45,851 nucleotides of DNA, taken from assembly GCA_900542125.1 (NCBI GenBank), contig UQMO01000012.1, positions 1-45,851 of the forward strand. Direction: 5' to 3'. Source of the stretch: an uncultured Collinsella sp. (GTDB lineage Bacteria; Actinomycetota; Coriobacteriia; Coriobacteriales; Coriobacteriaceae). Both the position numbers and the translations under genes were made by a program. How positions within the stretch are numbered: position 1 is the first letter of the stretch; each line of letters opens with the position of its first letter. The notes below the pieces were generated by a model. It saw nothing but the letters and a program-made list of their open reading frames with translations. It was not told the DNA's origin and searched no databases. Positions 1 through 7,479 of the stretch are shown piece by piece.

Positions 1-43
1 CCTAAGCCTTCGTCGGCAGCGGTCAGATGTGTATAAGAGACAG
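1..43. other. Nextera i5 adapter at contig start (not genomic)
   Basis: Bases 2-9 read CTAAGCCT, which I recall as Nextera index S508. Bases 10-43 match the Nextera read-1 adapter ending in the transposon mosaic end (25-43, AGATGTGTATAAGAGACAG), with one extra G near position 22. The same adapter, reverse-complemented and with the same index, closes the window. Genomic sequence starts at 44. Confidence 0.97.
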
Positions 44-297
44 ATCCCCCGCTGGAGATGATGGCGACCGGCGGCTTTGTTGTTGCTGTTCCCAATGGAG
101 GTAATGCAGAGTTCCTTCGCGACGGATTGAATTGCTTGCTTTATGACCGGGGAGATATTGATGCTGCGGTGAGCTGCATTAATCGCATCGTTAATGATCA
201 CGGTCTTCGTAAGACGCTGTATGACGGGGGATTGAAGACTGCGGAGGAGAGGGACTGGTCAAAACTGACGGATAGAGTCGTTCGCCTATATGACTGA
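44..297 (+). CDS. GT4-type glycosyltransferase, C-terminal fragment
   Basis: This is the last ~84 residues of a glycosyltransferase whose 5' part lies beyond the contig end. The open frame runs back through 46-57 as PPLE, so the ATGs at 58 and 61 are internal. The read-through PPLEMMATGG matches the nucleotide-sugar binding segment of GT-B enzymes (PLExMAxG), and it is followed by a short beta strand and PNGGNAEFL, the usual donor-site region. The remaining helices (about residues 30-80) fit the closing helix of the GT4 fold. It lies directly upstream of the dTDP-rhamnose genes, so it probably adds a sugar, possibly rhamnose, to a wall polysaccharide. Acceptor and donor cannot be read from this fragment. 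Confidence 0.75.
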
Positions 298-320
298 TAC
301 TATAGTTTTAATGTGATGGA

Positions 321-372
321 TGCATACTTGCGGCAACGTAGACCTTTAAGTTAACGTTGCCGCAAGCATGCA
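321..372. repeat. 19-bp inverted repeat upstream of rfbA
   Basis: Arms 321-339 and 354-372 are complementary at 18 of 19 positions (core CTTGCGGCAACGT / ACGTTGCCGCAAG) around a 14-nt loop. A T-rich run (383-393) begins about ten bases after the right arm, so it may be a weak terminator of the glycosyltransferase. It could also be a regulatory hairpin or operator for rfbA, whose Shine-Dalgarno follows at 395. Confidence 0.7.
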
Positions 373-407
373 ATGTCTGGCTGCTTTATTTTTTAAGGAG
401 TTATGTT

Positions 408-1307
408 ATGAAAGGCATCATCCTCGCCGGCGGGTCCGGCACGCGCCTGTACCCGCTCACGCTCGTGACCTCCAAGCAGCTGCTGCCGGTCTACGACAAG
501 CCCATGATCTACTACCCGCTGTCCACCCTCATGCTGGCGGGCATCCGGGACATCTTGGTCATCTCCACCCCGACCGACCTGCCCAACTTCGAGCGCCTGC
601 TCGGGGACGGCTCGCGCTACGGCGTGAACCTCTCCTACGCGGAGCAGCCCTCGCCGGACGGCCTGGCGCAGGCCTTCACCATCGGCGAGGACTTCATCGG
701 CGGAGAGCCGTGCGCCCTGGTGCTGGGCGACAACATCTTCTACGGCAACGGCCTGTCCCGCCACCTGACGCGCGCCGTCCAGAACGCCGAGTCGGGCCGC
801 GCCACGGTCTTCGGCTACCACGTGGACGACCCCGAGCGCTTCGGCGTCGTGGAGTTCGACCGCGAGGGGAGGGCCGTCTCCATCGAGGAGAAGCCCGAGC
901 GCCCCAAGAGCTCCTACGCCGTCACCGGCCTGTACTTCTACCCGGGCGACGTGGCCGCCAAGGCGCATAGGGTGGAGCCGTCGGCCCGCGGCGAGCTCGA
1001 GATCACCACGCTCAACCAGATGTACCTGGAGGAGGGGACGCTGTCCGTGGTCACCCTCGGCCGCGGCTACGCGTGGCTGGACACCGGCACCATGGAGAGC
1101 CTGCACGAGGCGGCGGAGTTCGTCCGCGCCGTGGAGCACTCCCAGGACCTGCCCGTGTCCGTGCCCGAGGAGATCGCCTGGGAGAACGGCTGGATCACGA
1201 CCGCCGAGCTGGAGGAAGCCGCCAAGGCCTACGGCAAGTCGGTCTACGGGCAGCACCTGAAGAAGGTCGCCGCCGGCGAGATCGTCAACAGCCCGCGCGA
1301 GTACTAG
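408..1307 (+). CDS. rfbA: Glucose-1-phosphate thymidylyltransferase (RmlA)
   Basis: RmlA joins glucose-1-phosphate and dTTP to make dTDP-glucose, the first step to dTDP-L-rhamnose. The 299-residue product opens with MKGIILAGGSGTRLYPLT, the sugar-nucleotidyltransferase signature, and carries the expected LGDNIFYG and EKPERPKSSYAVTGLYFY segments. ATG 408 was chosen over the upstream in-frame ATG at 357 because AAGGAG at 395-400 lies seven bases before it and the protein then begins exactly at the conserved motif. Third codon positions are almost all G or C, unlike the downstream DUF4869 cassette. The rest of the pathway (rfbB, rfbCD) lies beyond that cassette, so an originally continuous operon has probably been interrupted. 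Confidence 0.97.
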   Translation: MKGIILAGGSGTRLYPLTLVTSKQLLPVYDKPMIYYPLSTLMLAGIRDILVISTPTDLPNFERLLGDGSRYGVNLSYAEQPSPDGLAQAFTIGEDFIGGEPCALVLGDNIFYGNGLSRHLTRAVQNAESGRATVFGYHVDDPERFGVVEFDREGRAVSIEEKPERPKSSYAVTGLYFYPGDVAAKAHRVEPSARGELEITTLNQMYLEEGTLSVVTLGRGYAWLDTGTMESLHEAAEFVRAVEHSQDLPVSVPEEIAWENGWITTAELEEAAKAYGKSVYGQHLKKVAAGEIVNSPREY

Positions 1308-1326
1308 CGCCAGCTTGTTTTCTTTT

Positions 1327-1357
1327 AGGGGTCACCGTTTATCTGGTGGCCCCTTTC
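1327..1357 (+). terminator. Terminator-like hairpin after rfbA
   Basis: AGGGGTCACC (1327-1336) pairs with GGTGGCCCCTTT (1345-1356) with one wobble and an 8-nt loop. The following T tract is short and broken (TTTCGTT). It would separate rfbA from the DUF4869 cassette. Confidence 0.6.
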
Positions 1358-1402
1358 GTTATGATTACGTTGACCATAAAGATAATATGATTGGGAGTGG
1401 AT

Positions 1403-1840
1403 GTGCTAAGCGTCTACTTTGGCGATATGCCAGAAGCGATTTACAACACAGCGACATATTTCAAAAACTCTTACCGGCCTACTTGGATTACGGATCCCTA
1501 TGCAGTCTCGATAATTAAAGATGTCGATCGATCGGATGTTGTCTCCGAAAACGTCATCGAAAGCCCCGTGCTTGGATCCATCTCCCCACTCCAGCTTTCT
1601 GGTGGCGTGAAAACGCTGCTGCTTATGAGATTTGATCGTAAGCATATTTTTAACGCCTCTACCTGTGGTGACAACTGTGCCAAGTGGATTCTTGACATGG
1701 CGAAAGACCGCAAGCTCGTTGTGAATCTCTATCATGTGATGGACTTTGGTCGCGAGGATTTTAAAATTAAAGTCGTGAATAGCGGCCGAATCGTTCACAA
1801 CATGGCCGAATTGATTCACGAGTCGATTCCGTATCTGTAG
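1403..1840 (+). CDS. DUF4869-like protein, copy 1 (paired with ATPase)
   Basis: This is a 145-residue protein of unknown function that resembles, from memory, Pfam DUF4869. GTG 1403 was chosen because GGAG at 1394-1397 is five bases upstream and the resulting N-terminus (MLSVYFGDMPEAIYNT) aligns with the second copy at 8567-9034. Two segments are nearly identical between the copies: SISPLxLSGGVKTLLL (about residues 59-74) and FNASTCGDNCA (about 83-93). There is no signal peptide or membrane segment. The gene is visibly AT-richer than flanking rfbA and rfbB, and it stops nine bases before the ATPase start, so the two are probably co-transcribed. The LSGG stretch resembles the ABC/SMC signature motif, but whether it works that way is speculation. 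Confidence 0.8.
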   Translation: MLSVYFGDMPEAIYNTATYFKNSYRPTWITDPYAVSIIKDVDRSDVVSENVIESPVLGSISPLQLSGGVKTLLLMRFDRKHIFNASTCGDNCAKWILDMAKDRKLVVNLYHVMDFGREDFKIKVVNSGRIVHNMAELIHESIPYL

Positions 1841-1849
1841 GTACTGCTT

Positions 1850-2824
1850 ATGAACGGTTCGCATCTCGTTAAGATTTCCCGCCGCAGGGGAACTAAGTAC
1901 ACATTTACCATCAAGCGGAACATCACTATTGTGCGTGGCGATAGTGGCACGGGTAAGACGACACTGTTTGACATGGTCGCAGACTACATGCGAACGGGCG
2001 AGCAGTCGGGTGTCTCCTTGCAATGCGATTGTCCCTGTGTCGCCCTGACCGATTATGATTGGCGAAACCAGCTTTCGTCCGTTCATGACTCGATTGTATT
2101 TGTCGATGAGGGCTTAAAAGAGATCCATTCTGATGAGTTTGCCCATCATGTGCTGTATTCCTCGAATTATTTCGTGCTGATCTCAAGGGCTGATTTCCCC
2201 AATCTTCCGTATAGCGTGGATGAGATTTACAAGATTAAGACGAGCGGAAAATACCATTCCTTCGTCCCTGTTTATCAAGATCGCGGAAATCATCGTTATG
2301 CTATTTCCCGATCGGCGCCAAAACAGGACTTTTCTATCCTTCTATGCGAGGACAGTAAGTCTGGTTTCCAGTTCTTTGAACGGCATTTCGCTGATAGTGA
2401 GCTTACCTGTGCTTCGGCCATGACGAACAGCGCGATTTTGGGCTGGTTGGATCAGCATTTCGACGATCGCGTGTTTGTTGTCGCGGACGGAGCGGCATTT
2501 GGGTGCTATGCGGACCGCGTCCTTAAGCTGCAAGACATTCATCGCGATACTGTTACGGTTTGTCTTCCCGAGTCATTCGAGTGGCTTCTGCTGAGCTCTG
2601 GCGTAATTTCAGGGTTAGATGTTAAGGCGGTTTTGGAAACCCCAGAAGCCTTTGTAAACAGTGAGAAGTTTAAAAGCTGGGAAGACTTCTTCTATAAGTA
2701 CTTACGCGATAAAACTGGGAATTCGGTCTTCCGGTACGACAAAGACTGCATTCCGGAGGCGTTTTGTAGGGGAAGTAATTCTGCGAAGGTCATGGCTCTT
2801 ATCGCATGCCGAAATGTCCGATAG
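1850..2824 (+). CDS. P-loop ATPase partner of DUF4869, unknown function
   Basis: The product has 324 residues. Residues 30-37 (GDSGTGKT) are a Walker A motif, and 81-87 (SIVFVDE) fit a Walker B with catalytic Glu. The two lie only about 45 residues apart, and I see no LSGGQ signature in this protein. A strand near 115-122 (YFVLISR) could be a sensor strand. The C-terminal half (about 155-324) has alternating hydrophobic strands, including ILLCEDSKSGFQFF and VFVVADGAAFG, faintly like a TOPRIM core. I cannot assign it confidently. No membrane segments are seen. The start ATG 1850 lacks a strong Shine-Dalgarno and may be translationally coupled to the DUF4869 gene nine bases upstream. The pair splits the rhamnose genes and looks acquired. 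Defence, signalling or a nuclease role are all possible. Confidence 0.75.
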   Translation: MNGSHLVKISRRRGTKYTFTIKRNITIVRGDSGTGKTTLFDMVADYMRTGEQSGVSLQCDCPCVALTDYDWRNQLSSVHDSIVFVDEGLKEIHSDEFAHHVLYSSNYFVLISRADFPNLPYSVDEIYKIKTSGKYHSFVPVYQDRGNHRYAISRSAPKQDFSILLCEDSKSGFQFFERHFADSELTCASAMTNSAILGWLDQHFDDRVFVVADGAAFGCYADRVLKLQDIHRDTVTVCLPESFEWLLLSSGVISGLDVKAVLETPEAFVNSEKFKSWEDFFYKYLRDKTGNSVFRYDKDCIPEAFCRGSNSAKVMALIACRNVR

Positions 2825-2899
2825 TTTTGTTGAATAGTGTCGCGGCGTCACTTCCTGCGGCATACTAAAGAAGCTGTACTTGCTTCAGATTGGATTTTC

Positions 2900-3919
2900 A
2901 TGTCTGAGATTTTTGAACCTAAGAACATCATCGTCACGGGCGGTTGCGGCTTCATCGGCAGCAACTTCGTGCACTACGTGGTGAAGAACCACCCGGGCGT
3001 CCACGTGACCGTCCTGGACAAGCTGACCTACGCCGGCAACCCCGAGAACATCGCGGGGCTGCCCGAGGACAGGGTCGAGCTCGTCGTCGGTGACATCTGC
3101 GACGCGGAGCTGCTCGATAGGATCGTCCCCGGCCACGACGCGATCGTGCACTACGCCGCAGAGAGCCACAACGACAACTCCATCGCCGACCCGGAGCCGT
3201 TCTTGCGCACCAACGTGGAGGGCACCTTCCGCCTGCTGGAGGCCGTCCGCAAATATGGCGTCCGCTACCACCACGTCTCCACCGACGAGGTCTACGGCGA
3301 CCTGGCGCTCGACGACCCCGCCAAGTTCACCGAGGAGACGCCGTATAAGCCCTCGAGCCCCTATAGCTCCACCAAGGCGAGTTCCGACATGCTCGTGCGC
3401 GCATGGACCCGCACCTACGGCCTGCACACCACGATCTCCAACTGCTCCAACAACTACGGCCCCTACCAGCACGTGGAGAAGTTCATCCCCAGGCAGATCA
3501 CGAACATCGTCGACGGCGTCCGCCCCAAGCTCTACGGGAAGGGCGAGAACGTCCGCGACTGGATCCACACCGAGGACCACAGCTCCGCGGTGTGGGACAT
3601 CCTCACCAAGGGCCGCATGGGGGAGACCTACCTCATCGGCGCCAATGGGGAGAAGAACAACATCACGGTCCTGCGCATGATCCTCGAGGCGATGGGCCGC
3701 GGCCCCGAGGACTTCGACTGGGTCGCCGACCGCCCCGGCCACGACCGCCGCTACGCCATCGACTCGACCAAGCTCCAGCGCGAGCTGGGCTGGAGGCCGG
3801 CCCACACCGACTTCGCCGAGGGCCTGAAGGCCACCATCGACTGGTACGTGGCCAACGAGTCTTGGTGGCGCCCGGCCAAGGAGGCCACCGAGGCCCGTTA
3901 CCGCGCACAGGGCCAGTAG
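2900..3919 (+). CDS. rfbB: dTDP-glucose 4,6-dehydratase (RmlB)
   Basis: RmlB converts dTDP-glucose to dTDP-4-keto-6-deoxyglucose, the second rhamnose step, using bound NAD. The 339-residue product is an extended SDR protein: TGGCGFIGS is the Rossmann glycine motif near residue 13, STDEVYG follows, and the catalytic YSSTK has Tyr155 and Lys159. ATG 2900 starts the protein just before the NAD motif, as in the family. The upstream in-frame GTG/ATG extension (2837) adds about 21 unrelated residues. No clear Shine-Dalgarno precedes 2900, which is odd beside rfbA and rfbCD. It may reflect loss of the native leader when the upstream cassette was inserted. Codons are strongly G/C-ending. rfbCD follows 14 bases downstream. 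Confidence 0.96.
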   Translation: MSEIFEPKNIIVTGGCGFIGSNFVHYVVKNHPGVHVTVLDKLTYAGNPENIAGLPEDRVELVVGDICDAELLDRIVPGHDAIVHYAAESHNDNSIADPEPFLRTNVEGTFRLLEAVRKYGVRYHHVSTDEVYGDLALDDPAKFTEETPYKPSSPYSSTKASSDMLVRAWTRTYGLHTTISNCSNNYGPYQHVEKFIPRQITNIVDGVRPKLYGKGENVRDWIHTEDHSSAVWDILTKGRMGETYLIGANGEKNNITVLRMILEAMGRGPEDFDWVADRPGHDRRYAIDSTKLQRELGWRPAHTDFAEGLKATIDWYVANESWWRPAKEATEARYRAQGQ

Positions 3920-3933
3920 GAGGGGAGAGAGAC

Positions 3934-5388
3934 ATGGCAGACATCGCATTCGAGAAGGACCTCGCCGTCGCCGAGACCGGCATCGTGGGCCTCAAGGTCG
4001 TCGACCTCGCCGTCCACGGCGACTCGCGCGGCTGGTTCAAGGAGAACTGGCAGCGCGCCAAGATGACCGCGCTGGGCATCCCGGACCTCAGGGTCGTCCA
4101 GAACAACGTCTCCTACAACGACAGCCGCGGCGTCACCCGCGGCATCCACGCGGAGCCCTGGGACAAGTTCATCTCCGTGGCCCGCGGTTCCGTCTTCGGC
4201 GCCTGGGTGGACCTGCGCGAGGGCAGCGAGACCTTCGGCAAGGTGTTCACGACCGTTTTGGATCCCAGCAAGGCCATCTACGTCCCGCGCGGCGTGGGCA
4301 ACTCCTTCCAGGCCCTGGAGGACGGCACCGCCTACACCTACCTGGTGGACGCCCACTGGTCGCTCGAGCTGAAGAGGACCTACACCTTCGTGAACCTCGC
4401 CGACCCCGAGCTCGCCATCGAGTGGCCGATCCCGCTCGACCAGGCCACCGTCTCCGAGGCGGACCTCAACCACCCGATGCTGAGGGACGTCGTCCCCATG
4501 GCGCCGAAGCGCACCCTCGTCACCGGCTGCAACGGCCAGCTGGGCCATGCGGTGCGCGCGCTCGCCGAGGAGCGCGGCGTCGCCAAGGACTTCGACTTCT
4601 GCGACATCGACACCTTCGACATGTCCGACCCGGACGCCTACGCGCAGTACGACTGGTCGCTCTACGGCACCGTGATCAACTGCGGTGCCTACACGGCGGT
4701 CGATAAAGCGGAGGCCCCCGAGGGCCGCGTGACCGCCTGGAAGGCCAACGCCACCGGCCCGGCCCTGCTCGCCCGCACCTGCGCCGGGCACGGGATCACC
4801 CTCGTGCACGTGTCCTCCGACTACGTCTTCGACGGCACGGCCGAGGTCCATACCGAGGACGAGCCCCTCAGCCCGCTGTCCGTCTACGGCCAGACCAAGG
4901 CCGCGGGCGACATTGCCGTGGCCGGCTGCCCCCGCCACTACATCATGCGCAGCTCCTGGGTCATCGGCGAGGGGCACAACTTCGTCAAGACGATGAAGGC
5001 GCTCTCCGACCGCGTCGCCGACCCGGACGACAAGCTGGACCAGGTCACCGTCGTGGACGACCAGCTGGGCCGCCTGACCTTCACGCGCGACATGGCGCGG
5101 GCCATCTTCCATGTGCTGGGGACGCACGCCCCCTACGGCACCTACGACTGCACCGGCTCCGGCGCCGTGAAGTCCTGGGCCGACATCGCCCGCGCCGTCT
5201 TCGAGGCCGCCAACGGCAACGGGGACAAGGTCGTGCCGGTCAGCACCGCCGACTACTACGGCGGCGCCGAGGGACCCGTCGCCCCGCGCCCGGTCCACTC
5301 CGCGCTCGACCTTTCCAGGCTCGAGTCGGTCGGGTTCCACATGCCCGACTGGGAGGAAGAGCTTGGGGAGTACCTCAAGACGCTCTAG
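3934..5388 (+). CDS. rfbCD: Fused dTDP-4-keto-rhamnose 3,5-epimerase/reductase (RmlC-RmlD)
   Basis: This single 484-residue protein should carry out the last two steps to dTDP-L-rhamnose. Residues about 1-185 are RmlC-like cupin: SRGWFKENWQ, TRGIHAEPWDKF with the conserved His, and YVPRGVGNSFQALED. Residues about 190-484 are an RmlD-type SDR: TLVTGCNGQLGHAV (NADPH motif), NCGAYTAVDKAE, HVSSDYVFDG and YGQTKAAGD with catalytic Tyr and Lys. ATG 3934 follows an AGGAGGGGAG Shine-Dalgarno (3918-3928), and an apparent longer open frame from 3403 only shadows rfbB. RmlC-RmlD fusions are known in some actinobacteria, so the fusion is unusual rather than new. A strong bidirectional terminator follows. 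Confidence 0.95.
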   Translation: MADIAFEKDLAVAETGIVGLKVVDLAVHGDSRGWFKENWQRAKMTALGIPDLRVVQNNVSYNDSRGVTRGIHAEPWDKFISVARGSVFGAWVDLREGSETFGKVFTTVLDPSKAIYVPRGVGNSFQALEDGTAYTYLVDAHWSLELKRTYTFVNLADPELAIEWPIPLDQATVSEADLNHPMLRDVVPMAPKRTLVTGCNGQLGHAVRALAEERGVAKDFDFCDIDTFDMSDPDAYAQYDWSLYGTVINCGAYTAVDKAEAPEGRVTAWKANATGPALLARTCAGHGITLVHVSSDYVFDGTAEVHTEDEPLSPLSVYGQTKAAGDIAVAGCPRHYIMRSSWVIGEGHNFVKTMKALSDRVADPDDKLDQVTVVDDQLGRLTFTRDMARAIFHVLGTHAPYGTYDCTGSGAVKSWADIARAVFEAANGNGDKVVPVSTADYYGGAEGPVAPRPVHSALDLSRLESVGFHMPDWEEELGEYLKTL

Positions 5389-5410
5389 CCGCTATCAACT
5401 TTTCGAGAGT

Positions 5411-5445
5411 AAAAGCCGCCGTTCTTTAACGGCGGCTTTTCTTGT
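5411..5445. terminator. Bidirectional terminator between rfbCD and the GT2 gene
   Basis: AAAAGCCGCCGTT (5411-5423) pairs perfectly with AACGGCGGCTTTT (5428-5440). It is flanked by A's on one side and T's on the other, so it can end the convergent rfbCD (+) and GT2 (-) transcripts. Confidence 0.93.
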
Positions 5446-5493
5446 TGATGGCTATCTGCGCAGTGGTGCCAATAGTATTTTGCGGAAGATCTT

Positions 5494-6462
5494 TCACTCG
5501 CTTGGCGTGGTAGCGGACCTGCCGGGCTGGTCATCGTAGGCGTATTTGCTGTACACGTTGACCTCCCACTGCTTTTTTTCGACCTTTGCCACGGAATCGA
5601 GGATGAAGCCGGTCGCAAGGCTCAGACCGCACAGGAACATAAACGACGCGGCGAGCATGGCGGTGGGGAAGCGCGGAACGAGGCCGGTCTGGAAATACTC
5701 GACAACGATGGGCGTGCCCAAGGCGAGGCCGATCACCGCAAACAGAAGCGCGACGAGGCTGAAGAACTTCAGAGGGCGGTAGTCCTTGAACAGCGTGCCA
5801 ATCATCGCAACGACTTTAATGCCGTCGCTTACGGTATTGAGCTTGGACTCGGAACCTTCCGGACGGTCGCGGTACTCGATGGGCACATCCTTGATGCGCC
5901 AGCGGTGGTCGACGGCGTGGATCGAGAGCTCGGTTTCGATCTGGAAGCCCTCGGAAAGCACAGGGAAGGTTTTAACGAACGGGCGGCTCATGGCACGGTA
6001 GCCGGTCATGACATCATCGAAGCTGTAGCCATAGATCCACTTGATCATGGCACGGACCAGATTGTTGCCAAAGCCGTGGAAGGCACGCTTGTTCTCCTCG
6101 GCATAGGTGCCGTTGGAAAGGCGATCGCCTACGGTCATGTCGGCCGTGCCGCTGAGGATAGGCTCGCAGAGGGCTTTGGCCGCCTCGGCGGGGTAGGTGT
6201 CGTCGCCGTCGACCATCAGGTAGCAATCGGCGTCGATGTCGCGAAACATCTGGCGGCACACGTTGCCCTTTCCCTGACGGGGCTCAAAGCGGACCGTGGC
6301 GCCGTGCTCGGTGGCGATGCGTGAGGTATCGTCCGACGAGTTGTTGTCATAGACATAGACCGTCGCTTGCGGAAGCTCGCGGTGAAAGTCGTCGATGACT
6401 TTGCCGATCGTGAGCGCTTCGTTGTAGCAGGGGATGATGACGGCGATGGATTCAGAATTCAC
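5494..6462 (-). CDS. Membrane-anchored family 2 glycosyltransferase
   Basis: The 322-residue enzyme has an N-terminal GT-A domain (about 1-225): IAVIIPCYNEALTIG, VYDNNSSDDT, and the metal-binding DGDDTYP with the DxD motif. Two hydrophobic helices (about 232-255 and 268-292) and a short cytoplasmic tail follow, the layout of DPM1/GtrB-like polyprenyl-phosphate glycosyltransferases. It probably loads a sugar onto undecaprenyl phosphate or modifies a surface glycan. Exact donor and acceptor are not readable. GTG 6462 was chosen because AAGGAG lies six bases upstream. It is transcribed away from the ABC exporter and toward rfbCD. Confidence 0.9.
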   Translation of the reverse strand: MNSESIAVIIPCYNEALTIGKVIDDFHRELPQATVYVYDNNSSDDTSRIATEHGATVRFEPRQGKGNVCRQMFRDIDADCYLMVDGDDTYPAEAAKALCEPILSGTADMTVGDRLSNGTYAEENKRAFHGFGNNLVRAMIKWIYGYSFDDVMTGYRAMSRPFVKTFPVLSEGFQIETELSIHAVDHRWRIKDVPIEYRDRPEGSESKLNTVSDGIKVVAMIGTLFKDYRPLKFFSLVALLFAVIGLALGTPIVVEYFQTGLVPRFPTAMLAASFMFLCGLSLATGFILDSVAKVEKKQWEVNVYSKYAYDDQPGRSATTPSE

Positions 6463-6622
6463 TCAATGCTCCTTATACATTCAATCCTTGAAAGTATAGC
6501 CGTTTGGTCATGGCATCCTAAGATGTGGGTTAGTTCTCCAGTTTTGTTGCGTGAATCGTTTGCATGGTCGTCGGGTCTATACTGTTCGTTTGTCAACGAT
6601 TACGAGTAAAGGAGTTGCATCC

Positions 6623-7468
6623 GTGTCGGATCAGACAAAGCAACAAGAAACTCGCAGTCTGCCTGCGACGTTTGCTAAGAACGAATTTGAGAAGGATGCG
6701 TTTATCCTTCGTCAGCTGGTTACCAAGGATTTTAAGATCAAGTATCGCCGTAGCGTTCTGGGCGTCGCATGGTCGGTGCTCAACCCGCTGCTGATGATGA
6801 TCGTCATGGCCATCGTGTTCTCGACGATTTTCGCCCAGGGCCGCAATGGCTCAATTACGCCCGAGATGTACCCGCTGTACTTGATCGTGGGTAACGTCAC
6901 CTTTGCCGTCATGTCCGAGTCTACGAACCAGGCCCTGACGTCGATCGTGGGCGCGGCTCCGCTGCTCAAGAAGGTTAAAGTGCACCGCTGGGTCTTCCCG
7001 GTGCAGAAGGTGCTCTTCTCGTTGGTCAACTTTGCCTTCTCGCTGGTCGCCGTTGCCATCGTTATGCTGTGGTTCCACGTTATGCCTTCTTGGCACCTGA
7101 TTCTGCTGCCGGTCTGCCTACTGCTGCTTATGTGCTTCTGCATGGGCCTGGGCATGATGCTCTCCGCCCTCACGGTCTTCTTCCGCGATGTCATGCATCT
7201 GTGGAGCGTCGTCATTACGGCGTGGACTTACATCACGCCTATTTTCTGGACGACCGACTTCGTTGCGCAAATGCCGCATCTCGTGCGCATTCTGGTCTAT
7301 GCGAACCCCATGTATAACTACCTGCAGTTTATGCGCGATATCTTCCTGTTCCAGACTACGCCCTCGCTTATGACGTTTGGTATGTGCGTTGCTTGGGCGG
7401 TTCTTGCGCTTGTTATTGGCTACACCGTGTTCCATAAGTCCGAGCGCAAGTTCATCCTCTACATCTAA
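6623..7468 (+). CDS. Polysaccharide ABC exporter, membrane subunit (Wzm/TagG type)
   Basis: This is the ABC-2 type permease of a surface-polysaccharide exporter. The 281-residue protein begins with a cytoplasmic N-terminus containing the family stretch LVTKDFKIKYRRSVLGVAWSVLNPLL, then has about six hydrophobic helices and ends KSERKFILYI. GTG 6623 was chosen because AAAGGAG (6608-6614) lies eight bases upstream. An in-frame ATG at 6551 has no ribosome site. The ATPase subunit begins 11 bases after its stop, so the two form one operon. Beside rhamnose biosynthesis and two glycosyltransferases, the likely cargo is a lipid-linked rhamnose-containing glycan (cf. RgpC/RgpD of streptococci). A -10-like TATACT lies at 6578. 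Confidence 0.93.
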   Translation: MSDQTKQQETRSLPATFAKNEFEKDAFILRQLVTKDFKIKYRRSVLGVAWSVLNPLLMMIVMAIVFSTIFAQGRNGSITPEMYPLYLIVGNVTFAVMSESTNQALTSIVGAAPLLKKVKVHRWVFPVQKVLFSLVNFAFSLVAVAIVMLWFHVMPSWHLILLPVCLLLLMCFCMGLGMMLSALTVFFRDVMHLWSVVITAWTYITPIFWTTDFVAQMPHLVRILVYANPMYNYLQFMRDIFLFQTTPSLMTFGMCVAWAVLALVIGYTVFHKSERKFILYI

Positions 7469-7479
7469 GGAGTGCTGTG

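Noticed and set aside
1370..1386. Possible promoter TTGACC...GATAAT before the DUF4869 gene
   Set aside because: The two boxes are only five bases apart, too close for sigma-70.
3403..3933. Long N-terminal extension of RfbCD
   Set aside because: It lies inside rfbB in another frame. ATG 3934 has a strong Shine-Dalgarno and a family-like start.
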